Part shown: positions 17,014 through 25,644 of the stretch, one piece after another
How the letters are laid out: each line of letters starts with the position of its first letter
Position numbering within the stretch: the stretch's first letter is position 1
Assembly (NCBI RefSeq): GCF_022179385.1
Contig: NZ_BPQS01000025.1
Location: forward strand, 1 to 64,000
Origin: Methylobacterium longum
GTDB taxonomy: Bacteria > Pseudomonadota > Alphaproteobacteria > Rhizobiales > Beijerinckiaceae
Reading direction: 5' to 3'
Length of the DNA: 64,000 nucleotides
The notes under the pieces: generated by a model
What the model was told of the DNA's origin: nothing
The model's database searches: none
The model's input: the letters and a program-made list of their open reading frames with translations, nothing else
Position numbers and translations under genes: made by a program

Positions 17014-17604
17014 ATGACCGCGCCGGTCGCTCGCACCGCCCTTCTCGCCGCCGCCCTGGGCGGCCTGATGCTCGCCGCACCCGCCCAGGCCGGCGGCTGC
17101 TACGGAACCGAATGCTACCGCCACGTGGTCACGCCGCCGGTCTACGACACCGTGCAGGAGAACGTGCTGGTGCGTCCGCCGCGCACGGTCTACCGGACCA
17201 CCCCGCCGGTCTACGACACCGTGTCCGAGCGCGTGATGGTCTCGCCCGGTGGCCGGTTCTGGCAGACGAGCCGGGGCCCCGGCGGTGAGCTGATCGGCTG
17301 CTGGGTCACCACGCCGCCGCGCTTCGCCGTCCGCACCCGGACCGTACTGGTGCGTCCGGCGCAGTCGATCCCCGAGACCATCCCGCCGGAATACGCGAGC
17401 GTCAGCCGCCGAGTCCTGGTGGCGCCGGCCCGTGCCGGCTGGGTGCCGGCCGGCGGCTACGGCGGCTACGGCTATCGTCCGGCCGCCTATGGCGGACCGC
17501 TGGTCGGTTCGATCCCGGACGCGATGGGCATCACCGGGGCCAGCGCGTCGGATATCGGCGTCGGTCTCGGCTTCTCCTACGGCAGCCGTTACGAAGGGTA
17601 CTGA
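17014..17604 (+). CDS. Exported protein of unknown function with YDTV repeats
   Basis: 196 residues with a clear Sec signal peptide (MTAPVARTALLAAALGGLML, cleavage after APAQA near residue 26). The mature part has two copies of a TPPVYDTVxExVxVxPP-like unit (about 36-75) and a third degenerate one (PPEYASVSRRVLVAP), then a Gly/Tyr-rich segment (GYGGYGYRP). I do not know its function; the repeats suggest an envelope or surface protein. Start ATG 17014 was chosen for AGAGGA 5 bases upstream and the signal peptide; the frame is open further upstream from 16921. The ribosome site lies in the hairpin described at 16945-17007. Confidence 0.7.
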   Translation: MTAPVARTALLAAALGGLMLAAPAQAGGCYGTECYRHVVTPPVYDTVQENVLVRPPRTVYRTTPPVYDTVSERVMVSPGGRFWQTSRGPGGELIGCWVTTPPRFAVRTRTVLVRPAQSIPETIPPEYASVSRRVLVAPARAGWVPAGGYGGYGYRPAAYGGPLVGSIPDAMGITGASASDIGVGLGFSYGSRYEGY

Positions 17605-17671
17605 TCCCGGCCCGGCCGCCTTGATTCCGGGCGTCCCGGCGACACCTCACCGCCCAACGCAGGAGGTGTCG

Positions 17672-18658
17672 ATGGGGACGTTCAAGGCCTGGGTGGTCGA
17701 GAAGAGCGAGGCCGGCCAGAATCTGGCCTTCCGGGACTTCGACGACGCCGACCTCATGGACGGCGACGTCACCGTGCGGGTCACGCACTCCACCCTGAAC
17801 TACAAGGACGGTCTCGCGCTCACCGGCACGTCACCCGTGGTCCGTCGCTTCCCGATGATCCCCGGCATCGACTTCTCCGGCGTGGTCGAGACGTCGGACC
17901 ATCCCGAGTACAAGCCGGGTGATTCGGTGGTGCTCACCGGCTGGGGCGTCGGCGAGACGCATCTCGGCGCCTACGCGCAGCGTGCCCGGGTCAAGGGCGA
18001 CTGGCTGGTGCCGCTGCCCCAGGGGCTTACCCCCGAGCAGGCCATGGCGGTCGGCACCGCCGGCTACACCGCGATGCTGTGCTGCATGGCGCTCGACGCG
18101 CACGGGGTCACGCCCGGCCACGGACCGGTGATCGTCACCGGCGCCTCGGGCGGCGTCGGCTCGGTGGCGGTGGCGCTGCTGGCGCGGGCGGGCTGGCACG
18201 TGATCGCCTCCACGGGCCGGGATGGCGAAGCGGATTACCTCAAGGGGCTCGGCGCCGCCGAGATTCTCGACCGGGCCGAATTGGCGAAGCCCGGCAAGCC
18301 GCTCGGCAAGGAGCGCTGGGCGGCCGGCATCGATGCGGTCGGCTCGACCACGCTCGCCAATGTGCTGGCCATGACCAAGGCCGACGGCGCCGTCGCGGCC
18401 TGTGGGCTGGCGCAGGGCATGGACCTGCCGACCTCGGTGGCCCCGTTCATTTTGCGCGGCGTCTCGCTGCTCGGCATCAACAGCGTCACGACTCCGCAGA
18501 AGAAGCGCCGCGAGGCCTGGGCGCGGCTCGCTCGCGACCTCGACCTCGGCAAGCTCGCCGCCATGACGAGTCGCGTCCGCCTGGAGGAAGTCGGCCGGCT
18601 CGGTGCGGAGATCCTGGCCGGCAAGGTCCGGGGCCGGACCGTGGTGGAGGTAGGTTAA
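17672..18658 (+). CDS. acuI: Acrylyl-CoA reductase (AcuI/YhdH family)
   Basis: 328 residues, zinc-independent medium-chain dehydrogenase/reductase. AcuI reduces acryloyl-CoA to propanoyl-CoA with NADPH, and also detoxifies acryloyl-CoA. Family marks: HSTLNYKDGLALTG near residue 40, PMIPGIDFSGVVE, GWGVGETHLGAYAQ, the cofactor loop VTGASGGVGSVAVALLARAG, and the C-terminal GRTVVEVG. ATG 17672 has a perfect AGGAGGTG 5 bases upstream. Longer upstream codons overlap the preceding gene in another frame and are rejected. It is in the same direction as the greA-like gene, with a possible terminator between. Confidence 0.85.
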   Translation: MGTFKAWVVEKSEAGQNLAFRDFDDADLMDGDVTVRVTHSTLNYKDGLALTGTSPVVRRFPMIPGIDFSGVVETSDHPEYKPGDSVVLTGWGVGETHLGAYAQRARVKGDWLVPLPQGLTPEQAMAVGTAGYTAMLCCMALDAHGVTPGHGPVIVTGASGGVGSVAVALLARAGWHVIASTGRDGEADYLKGLGAAEILDRAELAKPGKPLGKERWAAGIDAVGSTTLANVLAMTKADGAVAACGLAQGMDLPTSVAPFILRGVSLLGINSVTTPQKKRREAWARLARDLDLGKLAAMTSRVRLEEVGRLGAEILAGKVRGRTVVEVG

Positions 18659-18670
18659 ATCCCGCCTGCA

Positions 18671-18701
18671 TGGAACCGCTGCCGTTCCAGCCTTGTTTTT
18701 T
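18671..18701 (+). terminator. Possible weak terminator after acuI
   Basis: A 6-bp stem TGGAAC/GTTCCA (18671-18676 with 18684-18689) is followed by GCCTTGTTTTTT. The stem is short and greA-like starts 6 bases after the U-tract, so this may also be part of that gene's leader. Confidence 0.35.
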
Positions 18702-18706
18702 GCTTC

Positions 18707-19180
18707 ATGAGCGTTGCATTCGTCAAAGAGCCCGAGGGCGGGGAAGCTTTCGAGAACCTGCCCGACCGGCCGATCTCGCCCCATACCAACTTCGTTACGC
18801 CGGAAGGCCTCGCGCAGATCGAGGCCGAGGTCGCGCGCTTAGAGAAGGAGGTCGCGTCCCTGGATCCCGCCGACAAGGCCGAGGATTCCCGGATCGGACG
18901 CGACCTCCGCTACTGGGCCGCGCGGAAGAACACCGCGCAACTCGTGGAGGCCAAGGGGGGCGACACGGTTCAGTTCGGCTCGACCGTCACGGTGCTGCGG
19001 GAAGACGAGTCCGGCAAGGAGACGCGCCAGACCTTCCACATCGTCGGCGAGGACGAGGCTGACCCGCACAAGGGTTCGATCTCCTACGTGGCGCCCCTGG
19101 CCCGCGCGCTCACCGGAAAGACGGTGGGCGACGTGGTCGAGGTCAACGGCCACGAGGTCGAGTTGGTCGAGATCCGCTGA
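18707..19180 (+). CDS. GreA/GreB family transcript cleavage factor
   Basis: 157 residues, the usual Gre length. Gre factors insert a coiled coil into the RNA polymerase secondary channel and stimulate cleavage of backtracked RNA. The N-terminal coiled coil runs about 28-90 (FVTPEGLAQIEAEVARLEKE, DLRYWAARKNTAQLVE). The C-terminal FKBP-like domain has VQFGSTVTVL, FHIVGEDEADPHKGSISYVA and PLARALTGKTVGDVVEV. The N-terminal 25 residues are an extra Pro/Glu-rich lead typical of alphaproteobacterial GreB-like proteins. GreA versus GreB was not resolved. No clear ribosome site precedes ATG 18707. Confidence 0.85.
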   Translation: MSVAFVKEPEGGEAFENLPDRPISPHTNFVTPEGLAQIEAEVARLEKEVASLDPADKAEDSRIGRDLRYWAARKNTAQLVEAKGGDTVQFGSTVTVLREDESGKETRQTFHIVGEDEADPHKGSISYVAPLARALTGKTVGDVVEVNGHEVELVEIR

Positions 19181-19186
19181 GCCCGT

Positions 19187-20059
19187 TCAGCCGCCCGCGA
19201 AGCGCGGCCGCAACGGCAGGATCGCCTCCGCGACATGCTCCATGAAGACCCGGACCCGCGCCGCGTGGCGCAGATCCGGATGCGTCAGCACCCAGAGGTC
19301 GGCGCCGAGTTCCGGGTGCGGACCCGACAGGCGGCGCAGCGCCGGATCGGCATCGGCGGTGAAGCAGGGCAGGGGGCCGACGCCCAGGCCTGCCAGGATC
19401 GCGGCGTCGAGCCCGGTGACGGTGTTGATCCGCAGCCTGATCCGGTCGGCCGGCGCCCGCGCCGCCACGAACGGCGTGAACGAGCCTCCCGCCACGCTCG
19501 GGCCCGGGCTGACCCAGTCCTCCACCGCCAAGTCGCCGTAGTCGCGCGTGGCCAGGCCGTAGACGGCCCAGGCCACCGCGGCGAGCCGGCGCCCGACCAA
19601 GGTCTCGCTCGGGTCGCGGGTCACCCGGATCGCCACGTCGGCGTCCCGCCGCGACAGGTTGAGGGCGTCCTCGGACAGGATCAGGGCGATCCGGATGTCC
19701 GGATAGCGCGCACCGAACGACGCCAGCATCGGCATGAGCAGGTTCGACGCGAAGCCGGCCGGCGCGGTCACGCGCAACTCGCCCGACGGCGTGTCGCCGC
19801 GGCCCGCCGCCACCCGCTCGAACCGGGTGATGTCGTCCTCGATCCGGGTCGCCGCCTCGATCATCGCCCGCCCGCAGGCGGTCGGCACGTAGCCGGTGCG
19901 CAGGCGGTCGAACAGCCGCGTTCCGAGCGTGGCCTCGAGCGCCGAGAGCCTGCGGAAGGCCGTGGAATGGTTGATCCCGAGCCGTGCGGCGGCGGCCGTC
20001 AACCCCGCACAATCCGACACCGCCTTAACGAAACGGAACTCGTCCCAATCCAGCGGCAC
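19187..20059 (-). CDS. LysR family transcriptional regulator (divergent from wrbA)
   Basis: 290 residues. The N-terminal winged helix-turn-helix reads DEFRFVKAVSDCAGLTAAAA and RLGINHSTAFRRLSALEATL. A periplasmic-binding-like effector domain follows from about residue 90 (GELRVTAPAGFASNLLMPML). The start is GTG 20059 with AAGGA 7 bases upstream; a longer frame to an ATG at 20107 would run through the inverted repeat at 20075-20100 and is less likely. It converges with the greA-like gene with a 6-base gap and diverges from wrbA, which is its probable target. The effector is unknown. Confidence 0.85.
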   Translation of the reverse strand: MPLDWDEFRFVKAVSDCAGLTAAAARLGINHSTAFRRLSALEATLGTRLFDRLRTGYVPTACGRAMIEAATRIEDDITRFERVAAGRGDTPSGELRVTAPAGFASNLLMPMLASFGARYPDIRIALILSEDALNLSRRDADVAIRVTRDPSETLVGRRLAAVAWAVYGLATRDYGDLAVEDWVSPGPSVAGGSFTPFVAARAPADRIRLRINTVTGLDAAILAGLGVGPLPCFTADADPALRRLSGPHPELGADLWVLTHPDLRHAARVRVFMEHVAEAILPLRPRFAGG

Positions 20060-20074
20060 GACGGTATCCTTGCT

Positions 20075-20100
20075 CTGGTGCAAACCCAGTTTTGCACCAG
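20075..20100. promoter_or_regulatory. Inverted-repeat operator between lysR and wrbA
   Basis: CTGGTGCAAA (20075-20084) and TTTGCACCAG (20091-20100) are perfect 10-base inverted arms with a 6-base spacer. Within it TGCAAA..TTTGCA fits the T-N11-A core of LysR sites. It lies just upstream of both the lysR and wrbA starts, where autoregulation and activation of the divergent gene are usual. Confidence 0.6.
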
Positions 20101-20196
20101 AGGGCATTTTTGCAAGCAGCGAAACGCGTCATGGAGGAGCACCGCGCCGCCGGTGATCCGGCCGGCGCATCGTCACGCACGCGGGAGAATCACCCC

Positions 20197-20793
20197 ATGG
20201 CCAAGGTTCTGGTCCTGTACTACTCAAGCTACGGGCACGTAGAGCAGATGGCCTACGCCGTCGCCGAGGGCGCCCGGGAGGCCGGCGCCGAGGCCGTAGT
20301 GAAGCGCGTGCCGGAACTGGTGCCGGAGGAAGCGGCCCGGCAGAATCACTTCAAGCTCGATCAGGCGGCGCCGATCGCCACCGTGGCCGAACTCCCCGAT
20401 TACGACGCGATCATCTTCGGGACGCCCACCCGGTACGGCAACATGGCCTCGCAGATGAAGCAGTTCATCGACCAGACCGGCGGGCTCTGGATGAAGGGTG
20501 CGCTGGTCGGCAAGGTCGGATCGGTCTTCACCTCCACCGCCTCGCAGCACGGCGGCCAGGAGACGACCCTGACGAGCTTCCACACGGTGCTGTTCCACCA
20601 CGGGATGGTGGTGGTTGGGCTGCCCTACAGTTCCCAGGGGCAGGCCGGGGTCGAGGCGGTCAAGGGCAACACGCCCTACGGTGCCAGCACCATCGCGGAC
20701 GGCGACGGCTCGCGCCAGCCCAGCGCCGTGGAGCTGGAGGGCGCCCGCTTCCAGGGCCGCCACGTCGCTGGGATCGCCGCCAAGCTCGCCTGA
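20197..20793 (+). CDS. wrbA: NAD(P)H:quinone oxidoreductase WrbA
   Basis: 198-residue flavodoxin-like enzyme that reduces quinones by two electrons with NAD(P)H, limiting redox cycling. The FMN phosphate loop is VLVLYYSSYGHVEQMAYA at the N terminus. FGTPTRYGNMASQMKQFIDQ and GGLW follow, then FTSTASQHGGQETTL and the C-terminal GNTPYGASTIADGDG, all hallmarks of WrbA. ATG 20197 has GGGAG 9 bases upstream; an upstream ATG at 20092 would add 35 unrelated residues across the operator. Probably controlled by the divergent LysR. Confidence 0.92.
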   Translation: MAKVLVLYYSSYGHVEQMAYAVAEGAREAGAEAVVKRVPELVPEEAARQNHFKLDQAAPIATVAELPDYDAIIFGTPTRYGNMASQMKQFIDQTGGLWMKGALVGKVGSVFTSTASQHGGQETTLTSFHTVLFHHGMVVVGLPYSSQGQAGVEAVKGNTPYGASTIADGDGSRQPSAVELEGARFQGRHVAGIAAKLA

Positions 20794-20820
20794 CGGGAAA
20801 CCCCTCCCTCAGCAGCGCCC

Positions 20821-20850
20821 AAGAAAAAAGGCTCGGATTGCTCCGAGCCT
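20821..20850 (-). terminator. Rho-independent terminator of the Sua5 gene (minus strand)
   Basis: A 9-bp stem AGGCTCGGA/TCCGAGCCT (20829-20850) with loop TTGC is flanked on the plus strand by AAGAAAAAA, giving a TTTTTTCTT tail on the minus strand. It lies between the convergent wrbA and Sua5 genes and is oriented to stop Sua5 transcription. Confidence 0.8.
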
Positions 20851-20948
20851 GAAGGGGAAAAGGCCAATGGGGGCTGAGAAGGCCTTCGTGATCAATAAAC
20901 GGGCGGCAGACAGGTCCGTTCCGCGGATGGCGAAAAAAATCTTCGCCG

Positions 20949-21947
20949 TCAGCGCGGGGCGGCGGCCCGGGCGAGGCGGTCGCGGATCGCTTCGCCCAGG
21001 CCCTCGGACGGGATCGGCGCCACCGCGATGGTGGCGGCTCCCGAAGCATCGAGGTCGCGCAAGGCTCCGAACAGCCGGGCCGCCGCCTCGGCCAGATCGG
21101 CCGCCGGGCTGAGATTCCGGACCGCGCAGGCCTGCTCGTGGCCCGAGGGGCGCCCCTCTCCGAACAGCAGCACCGCCTCGTCGGCCGTCACGCTCCGGGC
21201 GTCGAGGCGCACCCGCGCCCGGGGCGCGTAGTGCGAAGCGAGCATCCCGGGGGCGGCAGGCCGTCCGGGATCCGCGTCGTCGGGGGCGGCCGGGTCGAGA
21301 CCGAGGACGTCGCGCAGGGCGGCACGGGTGACCCCCCCCGGCCGCAACAGGCGCGGAACACCACCGAGACAGGCCACCACGGTCGATTCGACGCCCACCG
21401 GCGTGTCACCGCCGTCGAGCACCGCGGCGATCCGGCCCGCGAGGTCGTCGAGTACGTGCGCGGCCCGGGTCGGGCTGACCCGACCCGACCGGTTCGCCGA
21501 GGGCGCCGCCACCGGACGGCCGACATCGGCCAGCAGCGCCTGGGCAACCGGATGCGCCGGCACCCGCAGGGCGACGCTCGGCAACCCGGCGCGGGCGAGA
21601 TCGCAGATTGCCGTGCCGGGGCGAGCCGGGACCACCAGCGTGAGGGGACCCGGCCAGAAGGCCTCGGCGAGTCGGCGCGCCTGCGCGTCGAAGACGCCCT
21701 CGGCCAGGGCCGCCCGCACCGCGGCAAGATGGGAGATCAGCGGGTTGAAGCGCGGCCGTTCCTTGGCGGCGAAGATCCGCGCCACCGCGGCCGCGTCCGT
21801 GGCATCCGCGCCGAGCCCGTAGACGGTCTCGGTGGGAAAGGCGACGAGGCCGCCCGCCCGCAGGAGCGCGGCCGCCTCCGCAAGGCCGGACGCGTCGGGG
21901 TCGAGCCACCGGGTCGCGGCCGGGACCGTTGACCCGGGATCATTCAT
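20949..21947 (-). CDS. L-threonylcarbamoyladenylate synthase (Sua5/YciO/YrdC)
   Basis: 332 residues. Makes threonylcarbamoyl-AMP from threonine, bicarbonate and ATP, the first step of the t6A37 tRNA modification. The YrdC domain (about 20-205) shows GGLVAFPTETVYGLGADATD, AKERPRFNPLISHL, AFWPGPLTLVVPA, PVAAPSANRSGRVSPT and GVESTVV. A C-terminal Sua5 domain follows (about 225-330; PGMLASHYAPRARVRL), so this is the long Sua5 form rather than short TsaC. It is transcribed alone, with its own terminator. Confidence 0.9.
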   Translation of the reverse strand: MNDPGSTVPAATRWLDPDASGLAEAAALLRAGGLVAFPTETVYGLGADATDAAAVARIFAAKERPRFNPLISHLAAVRAALAEGVFDAQARRLAEAFWPGPLTLVVPARPGTAICDLARAGLPSVALRVPAHPVAQALLADVGRPVAAPSANRSGRVSPTRAAHVLDDLAGRIAAVLDGGDTPVGVESTVVACLGGVPRLLRPGGVTRAALRDVLGLDPAAPDDADPGRPAAPGMLASHYAPRARVRLDARSVTADEAVLLFGEGRPSGHEQACAVRNLSPAADLAEAAARLFGALRDLDASGAATIAVAPIPSEGLGEAIRDRLARAAAPR

Positions 21948-22084
21948 GCGGGAAGCCGTCTCCGGGGTGGTGGCGGCGCGAAACCCGCGCGCCTATCCTC
22001 GGTCCGCCCTAGCGCCGGTGCGCGGGCGCGGTCAAACCCGCCGCGGGTCGAACGAGCGGGCGGGCCGCAAGACGGGAGGATCCT

Positions 22085-23824
22085 ATGAGTTACCGCGCCC
22101 CAGTCCCGGAGATGCTGTTCACCCTCCGGCACGTGGCCGGGCTCGAGGCGGTCGATCCCGACGACGCCGAGGCGATTCTCGGCGAGGCCGCAAGGATCGC
22201 CGCCGGCGTGATCGCGCCGCTCAACCGGATCGGCGACCGCCACGGCACGCCCTTCGCGGACGGGCGCGTGACCACGCCGCCCGGCTGGCGGGAGGCCTAC
22301 CGCACCTTCACGGAGGGCGGCTGGAACGGGCTCTCGGCCGAGGCCGAGCATGGCGGCCAGGGCCTGCCGAAGCTGATCGAGGCCGCCTGCACCGAGATGT
22401 GGAACGGCGCCAACCTCGCCTTCGGCCTCTGCCCGCTGCTGACGCAGGGCGGCATCGAGGCGCTGGCGGCCCACGGTTCCGACGCGCTGAGGGAACGCTA
22501 CCTCGGGAAGCTGGTCTCGGGCGAATGGCCCGCCACCATGAACCTGACCGAACCGCAGGCGGGCTCCGACCTCGCGCTGCTGCGGACCCGAGCCGAGCCC
22601 GCGGGAGACGGCACCTACCGGATCACCGGCAGCAAGATCTACATCACGTACGGCGAGCACGACTTGGCGGACAACATCGTCCACCTCGTCCTGGCCCGGC
22701 TTCCGGACGCGCCCGCCGGCACGCGGGGCATCTCCCTGTTCCTGGTGCCGAAGGTGCTGCCGGACGGGACCGCCAACGACCTGCGCTGCTCCGGCATCGA
22801 GCACAAGCTCGGCATCCACGCCTCGCCGACCTGCTCCATGGCCTTCGGCGACAACGGCGGCGCCACCGGCTGGCTGATCGGCCAGGAGCACAAGGGCCTG
22901 GCCTGCATGTTCACGATGATGAACGCGGCGCGGCTCGGTGTCGGCCTCCAGGGCGTCGGGGTCGCCGAGGCGGCGACCCAGCGGGCGCTCGCCTACGCGC
23001 AGGAGCGCCGCCAGGGTAAGGCCCTGGGGGGCGCTGAGGCGGCGAGCCCGATCGCCGCGCATCCCGACGTGCAGCGGATGCTGCTCACCATGAAGGCCTA
23101 CACGGCCGCGTCCCGCGCCATCTGCTACCTCACCGCGGCCGCCCTCGACGCGTCGAAGGGCGCTGAAGGACGGCCGGCCCTGGACCGCGCCTCGCTGCTG
23201 ACGCCGGTGGCGAAGGCCTTCTCCACCGATCTCGCCAACGAGGTGACCTCGCTGGGCGTCCAGGTCCATGGCGGCATGGGCTTCGTGGAGGAGACCGGCG
23301 CCGCGCAGCTCATGCGCGACGCCCGCATCCTCGGCATCTACGAGGGCACCAACGGGATCCAGGCCATCGACCTCACCGCCCGCAAGCTGCCGCTGAACGG
23401 TGGTGCCACGGTCCGGTCCCAGATCGCCTGGATGCGCCGGACCGCCGAGGGGCTGCTCAAGGCCGGGGAGCCCGCCTTCGGCCATATGGCGGCCCGGCTT
23501 CGGGACGGGATCGGCAGCCTCGACCGGGCGACGAGCCACCAGCTCGCGGCGCTCGCCTCGAACCGGCCCGAGGCGGCGCTGGCCGGGGCAGCGCCGTACC
23601 TCCGGCTGTTCGGCCTGACGCTCGGCGGTGCGTGCCTCGCGCGGAGTGCGCTCGCCGCGAGCGCCGCCCTGAAGGCCGGCGGGACCGACCCGGCCCATGC
23701 CGGTCGCATCGCGCTGGCGCGGTTCTACGCCGAGAACCTGCTCACCGCGGCCGAAGGCCTGGAACAGACCGTGGTGGCGGGCGGTGCCTTCACGGACGAC
23801 GCCGCCCTGGCGCTGGCGGTTTGA
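22085..23824 (+). CDS. Acyl-CoA dehydrogenase, long form (DmdC-like)
   Basis: 579 residues, longer than the usual 380-400, with an extra C-terminal domain as in the DmdC/FadE-type group. It is an FAD enzyme making the alpha-beta double bond of an acyl-CoA. Seen: MNLTEPQAGSDLALLRTRAE (flavin region near residue 155), KIYITYGEHDLADN, GIEHKLGIHASPTCSMAFGD, VQVHGGMGFVEETGAAQLMR, and the active-site region IYEGTNGIQAIDL. ATG 22085 follows GGAGGATCCT. First gene of an operon with enoyl-CoA hydratase (11-base gap) and SDR (overlapping), pointing to beta-oxidation of an unidentified acyl-CoA. Confidence 0.88.
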   Translation: MSYRAPVPEMLFTLRHVAGLEAVDPDDAEAILGEAARIAAGVIAPLNRIGDRHGTPFADGRVTTPPGWREAYRTFTEGGWNGLSAEAEHGGQGLPKLIEAACTEMWNGANLAFGLCPLLTQGGIEALAAHGSDALRERYLGKLVSGEWPATMNLTEPQAGSDLALLRTRAEPAGDGTYRITGSKIYITYGEHDLADNIVHLVLARLPDAPAGTRGISLFLVPKVLPDGTANDLRCSGIEHKLGIHASPTCSMAFGDNGGATGWLIGQEHKGLACMFTMMNAARLGVGLQGVGVAEAATQRALAYAQERRQGKALGGAEAASPIAAHPDVQRMLLTMKAYTAASRAICYLTAAALDASKGAEGRPALDRASLLTPVAKAFSTDLANEVTSLGVQVHGGMGFVEETGAAQLMRDARILGIYEGTNGIQAIDLTARKLPLNGGATVRSQIAWMRRTAEGLLKAGEPAFGHMAARLRDGIGSLDRATSHQLAALASNRPEAALAGAAPYLRLFGLTLGGACLARSALAASAALKAGGTDPAHAGRIALARFYAENLLTAAEGLEQTVVAGGAFTDDAALALAV

Positions 23825-23835
23825 GGAGGGCGACC

Positions 23836-24603
23836 ATGGCCGATACCGTCGCGATCGACGATCTCCAGGGCGGCGTCCGCCTGATCACCCTGAACCGCCC
23901 GGAGAAGAAGAACGCGCTCACCGGCGCGATGTACGACGCCATGCGCGAGGCCCTGGTCGAGGCCGATGGCTCGGGCGCGGTCGGCGCCGTGGTCTTCGCC
24001 GGTCAGCCCGGCATGTTCAGCGCCGGCAACGACCTCGCCGACTTCATGGGGCATGCGGGCGACGGCTTCAGCGCCTCCCCGGCCCTGTCGTTCATCCGCC
24101 AACTCGCCCGCACCCGCACCCCGATGGTGGCGGCGGTCGACGGGATCGCGGTGGGCATCGGCGCGACGCTCTGCCTGCACTGCGACCTCGTCTACGCGAG
24201 TCCGGCGGCGCGGCTGCGCATGCCCTTCGTGGAACTCGGCCTCGTGCCGGAGGCGGCATCGAGCTACCTGCTGCCCCTGCGGGTCGGCCGGCTCAAGGCG
24301 ACCGAGCTGCTGCTTCTGTCGCGGCCGCTCGAGGCCGACGAGGCGCAGGTGCTCGGCCTCGTCAACGCGGTGCTGCCGGCCGACATGCTGGTGGAGCAGG
24401 CGATAGCCCAGGCCACGCGCCTCGCCGCCCTGCCGCGCGGGGCGCTGGCGGCCTCGCGGGCGCTGATCCGCGGAGATCAGGCGCAGGTCGAGGCGGCCCT
24501 TGAGGCGGAGGCCAAGGCCTTCGACGTGCAGCTGCGCTCGCCCGAGTCCCAGGAGCGGCTTGCCGCCTTCCTGTCGCGGTCGAAGCCCGCCGCCTCGGCG
24601 TGA
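23836..24603 (+). CDS. Enoyl-CoA hydratase/isomerase family protein
   Basis: 255 residues, crotonase fold. Probably hydrates or isomerises the enoyl-CoA made by the upstream dehydrogenase. Seen: LITLNRPEKKNALTGAMYDA, oxyanion-hole segment MFSAGNDLADF, AVDGIAVGIGATLCLHCDLV, and FVELGLVPEAASSYLLP. The acidic residue of the second catalytic region is retained in LVPEAASS. ATG 23836 has GAGGAGGG 6-8 bases upstream. Its stop overlaps the GTG of the next gene, so translation is likely coupled. The exact substrate cannot be read from sequence. Confidence 0.87.
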   Translation: MADTVAIDDLQGGVRLITLNRPEKKNALTGAMYDAMREALVEADGSGAVGAVVFAGQPGMFSAGNDLADFMGHAGDGFSASPALSFIRQLARTRTPMVAAVDGIAVGIGATLCLHCDLVYASPAARLRMPFVELGLVPEAASSYLLPLRVGRLKATELLLLSRPLEADEAQVLGLVNAVLPADMLVEQAIAQATRLAALPRGALAASRALIRGDQAQVEAALEAEAKAFDVQLRSPESQERLAAFLSRSKPAASA

Positions 24604-25442
24604 GCGCGCCCGACCTGTCGCAGAAGATCTGCCTCGTGGCGGGCGCGTCGCGGGGCGTCGGGCGGGGGCTCGCCCGGGCGCTGGGGGAGGCGGGGGCCAC
24701 CGTGATCGTCACCGCCCGGTCCAGCGAGACGGGCGCGCGCACCGAATTGCGGCCCGAATCGATCGAGGACACGGCCCGCATGGTCGATGCGGCGGGCGGG
24801 CGCGGCCACCATTATCTCTGCGACCACCGCTCCGAGCGCGCCACCGACACGCTGGTGCATTGGGTGCTGCGCCGCTTCGGCCGGATCGACGTGGCGGCCT
24901 GCAGCGTCTGGAGCGGCAACGAGGGCTACGACGGCGAGCGCTACCCGGACGGGGCCGGCTGGGGGACGCCGTTCTGGCGCCGCTCGGCCGCGCCGTATCT
25001 GGGGTTCCTCGAAGCGGGTCCTTTGCCAGCTCTCTTGCTGGCCCGCGCGGTCGCTCCCGCCATGGTGGCGGCACGCGCCGGCCTGATCGCGCTGGTCTCG
25101 TTCGGGACCGAGGACTACCTCGGCGACGTGTTCTACGACTCCGCCAAGGCCGCCACCAACCGACTGGCCCTGTCCTTCGCCCGGGATCTGGCGCCCTACG
25201 GCGTCACGGCCCTCGGCCTCTCGCCGGGTTTCGTCGCCACCGAGCGGGCGCGGGACCTGGGCCAGGACGGGCTCGCCACCGAAAGCCCCCTCTATGCCGG
25301 CCGGGCGCTCGCCGCGCTGGCCGCCGACCCGAACGTCGCCACGCGGGCCGGGTCGGTCCTGCATGCCGGCGACCTCGCGCGGATCTACGGCTTCACGGAC
25401 AGCGACGGCACGCAACCGGAGCGGTTCCGCGTCGCGCCGTGA
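24600..25442 (+). CDS. Short-chain dehydrogenase/reductase
   Basis: 280 residues. Rossmann cofactor motif VAGASRGVGRGLARALGEAG near the N terminus, and active-site YDSAK (Y-x3-K) near residue 180 in FYDSAKAATNRLALSFARDL. It has a longer insertion between about 100 and 145, like the DHRS1-type SDRs. Starts with GTG 24600 overlapping the enoyl-CoA hydratase stop (GTGA), so it is translationally coupled. It could be the 3-hydroxyacyl-CoA dehydrogenase step of the operon, but substrate and direction are unproved. Confidence 0.85.
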   Translation: MSAPDLSQKICLVAGASRGVGRGLARALGEAGATVIVTARSSETGARTELRPESIEDTARMVDAAGGRGHHYLCDHRSERATDTLVHWVLRRFGRIDVAACSVWSGNEGYDGERYPDGAGWGTPFWRRSAAPYLGFLEAGPLPALLLARAVAPAMVAARAGLIALVSFGTEDYLGDVFYDSAKAATNRLALSFARDLAPYGVTALGLSPGFVATERARDLGQDGLATESPLYAGRALAALAADPNVATRAGSVLHAGDLARIYGFTDSDGTQPERFRVAP

Positions 25443-25644
25443 CGGCAGGGCGCGCGCCGGTTTGACCTCACCGTGCGCCGATCCGGCGCGGGGCCGGCCG
25501 CACAGCCCGGTCGAATCCCACAGCCGGGGCGAGGCGTGCTGCGGGAGCGAAAAACGGCCTCAATTCGCCCGCAAGTCAGACAGCGATCTTTGCACGGCCC
25601 GATGGCGCGGATTCGGGCCGCCTGCGTGAACGAGGGAAGCTGGC

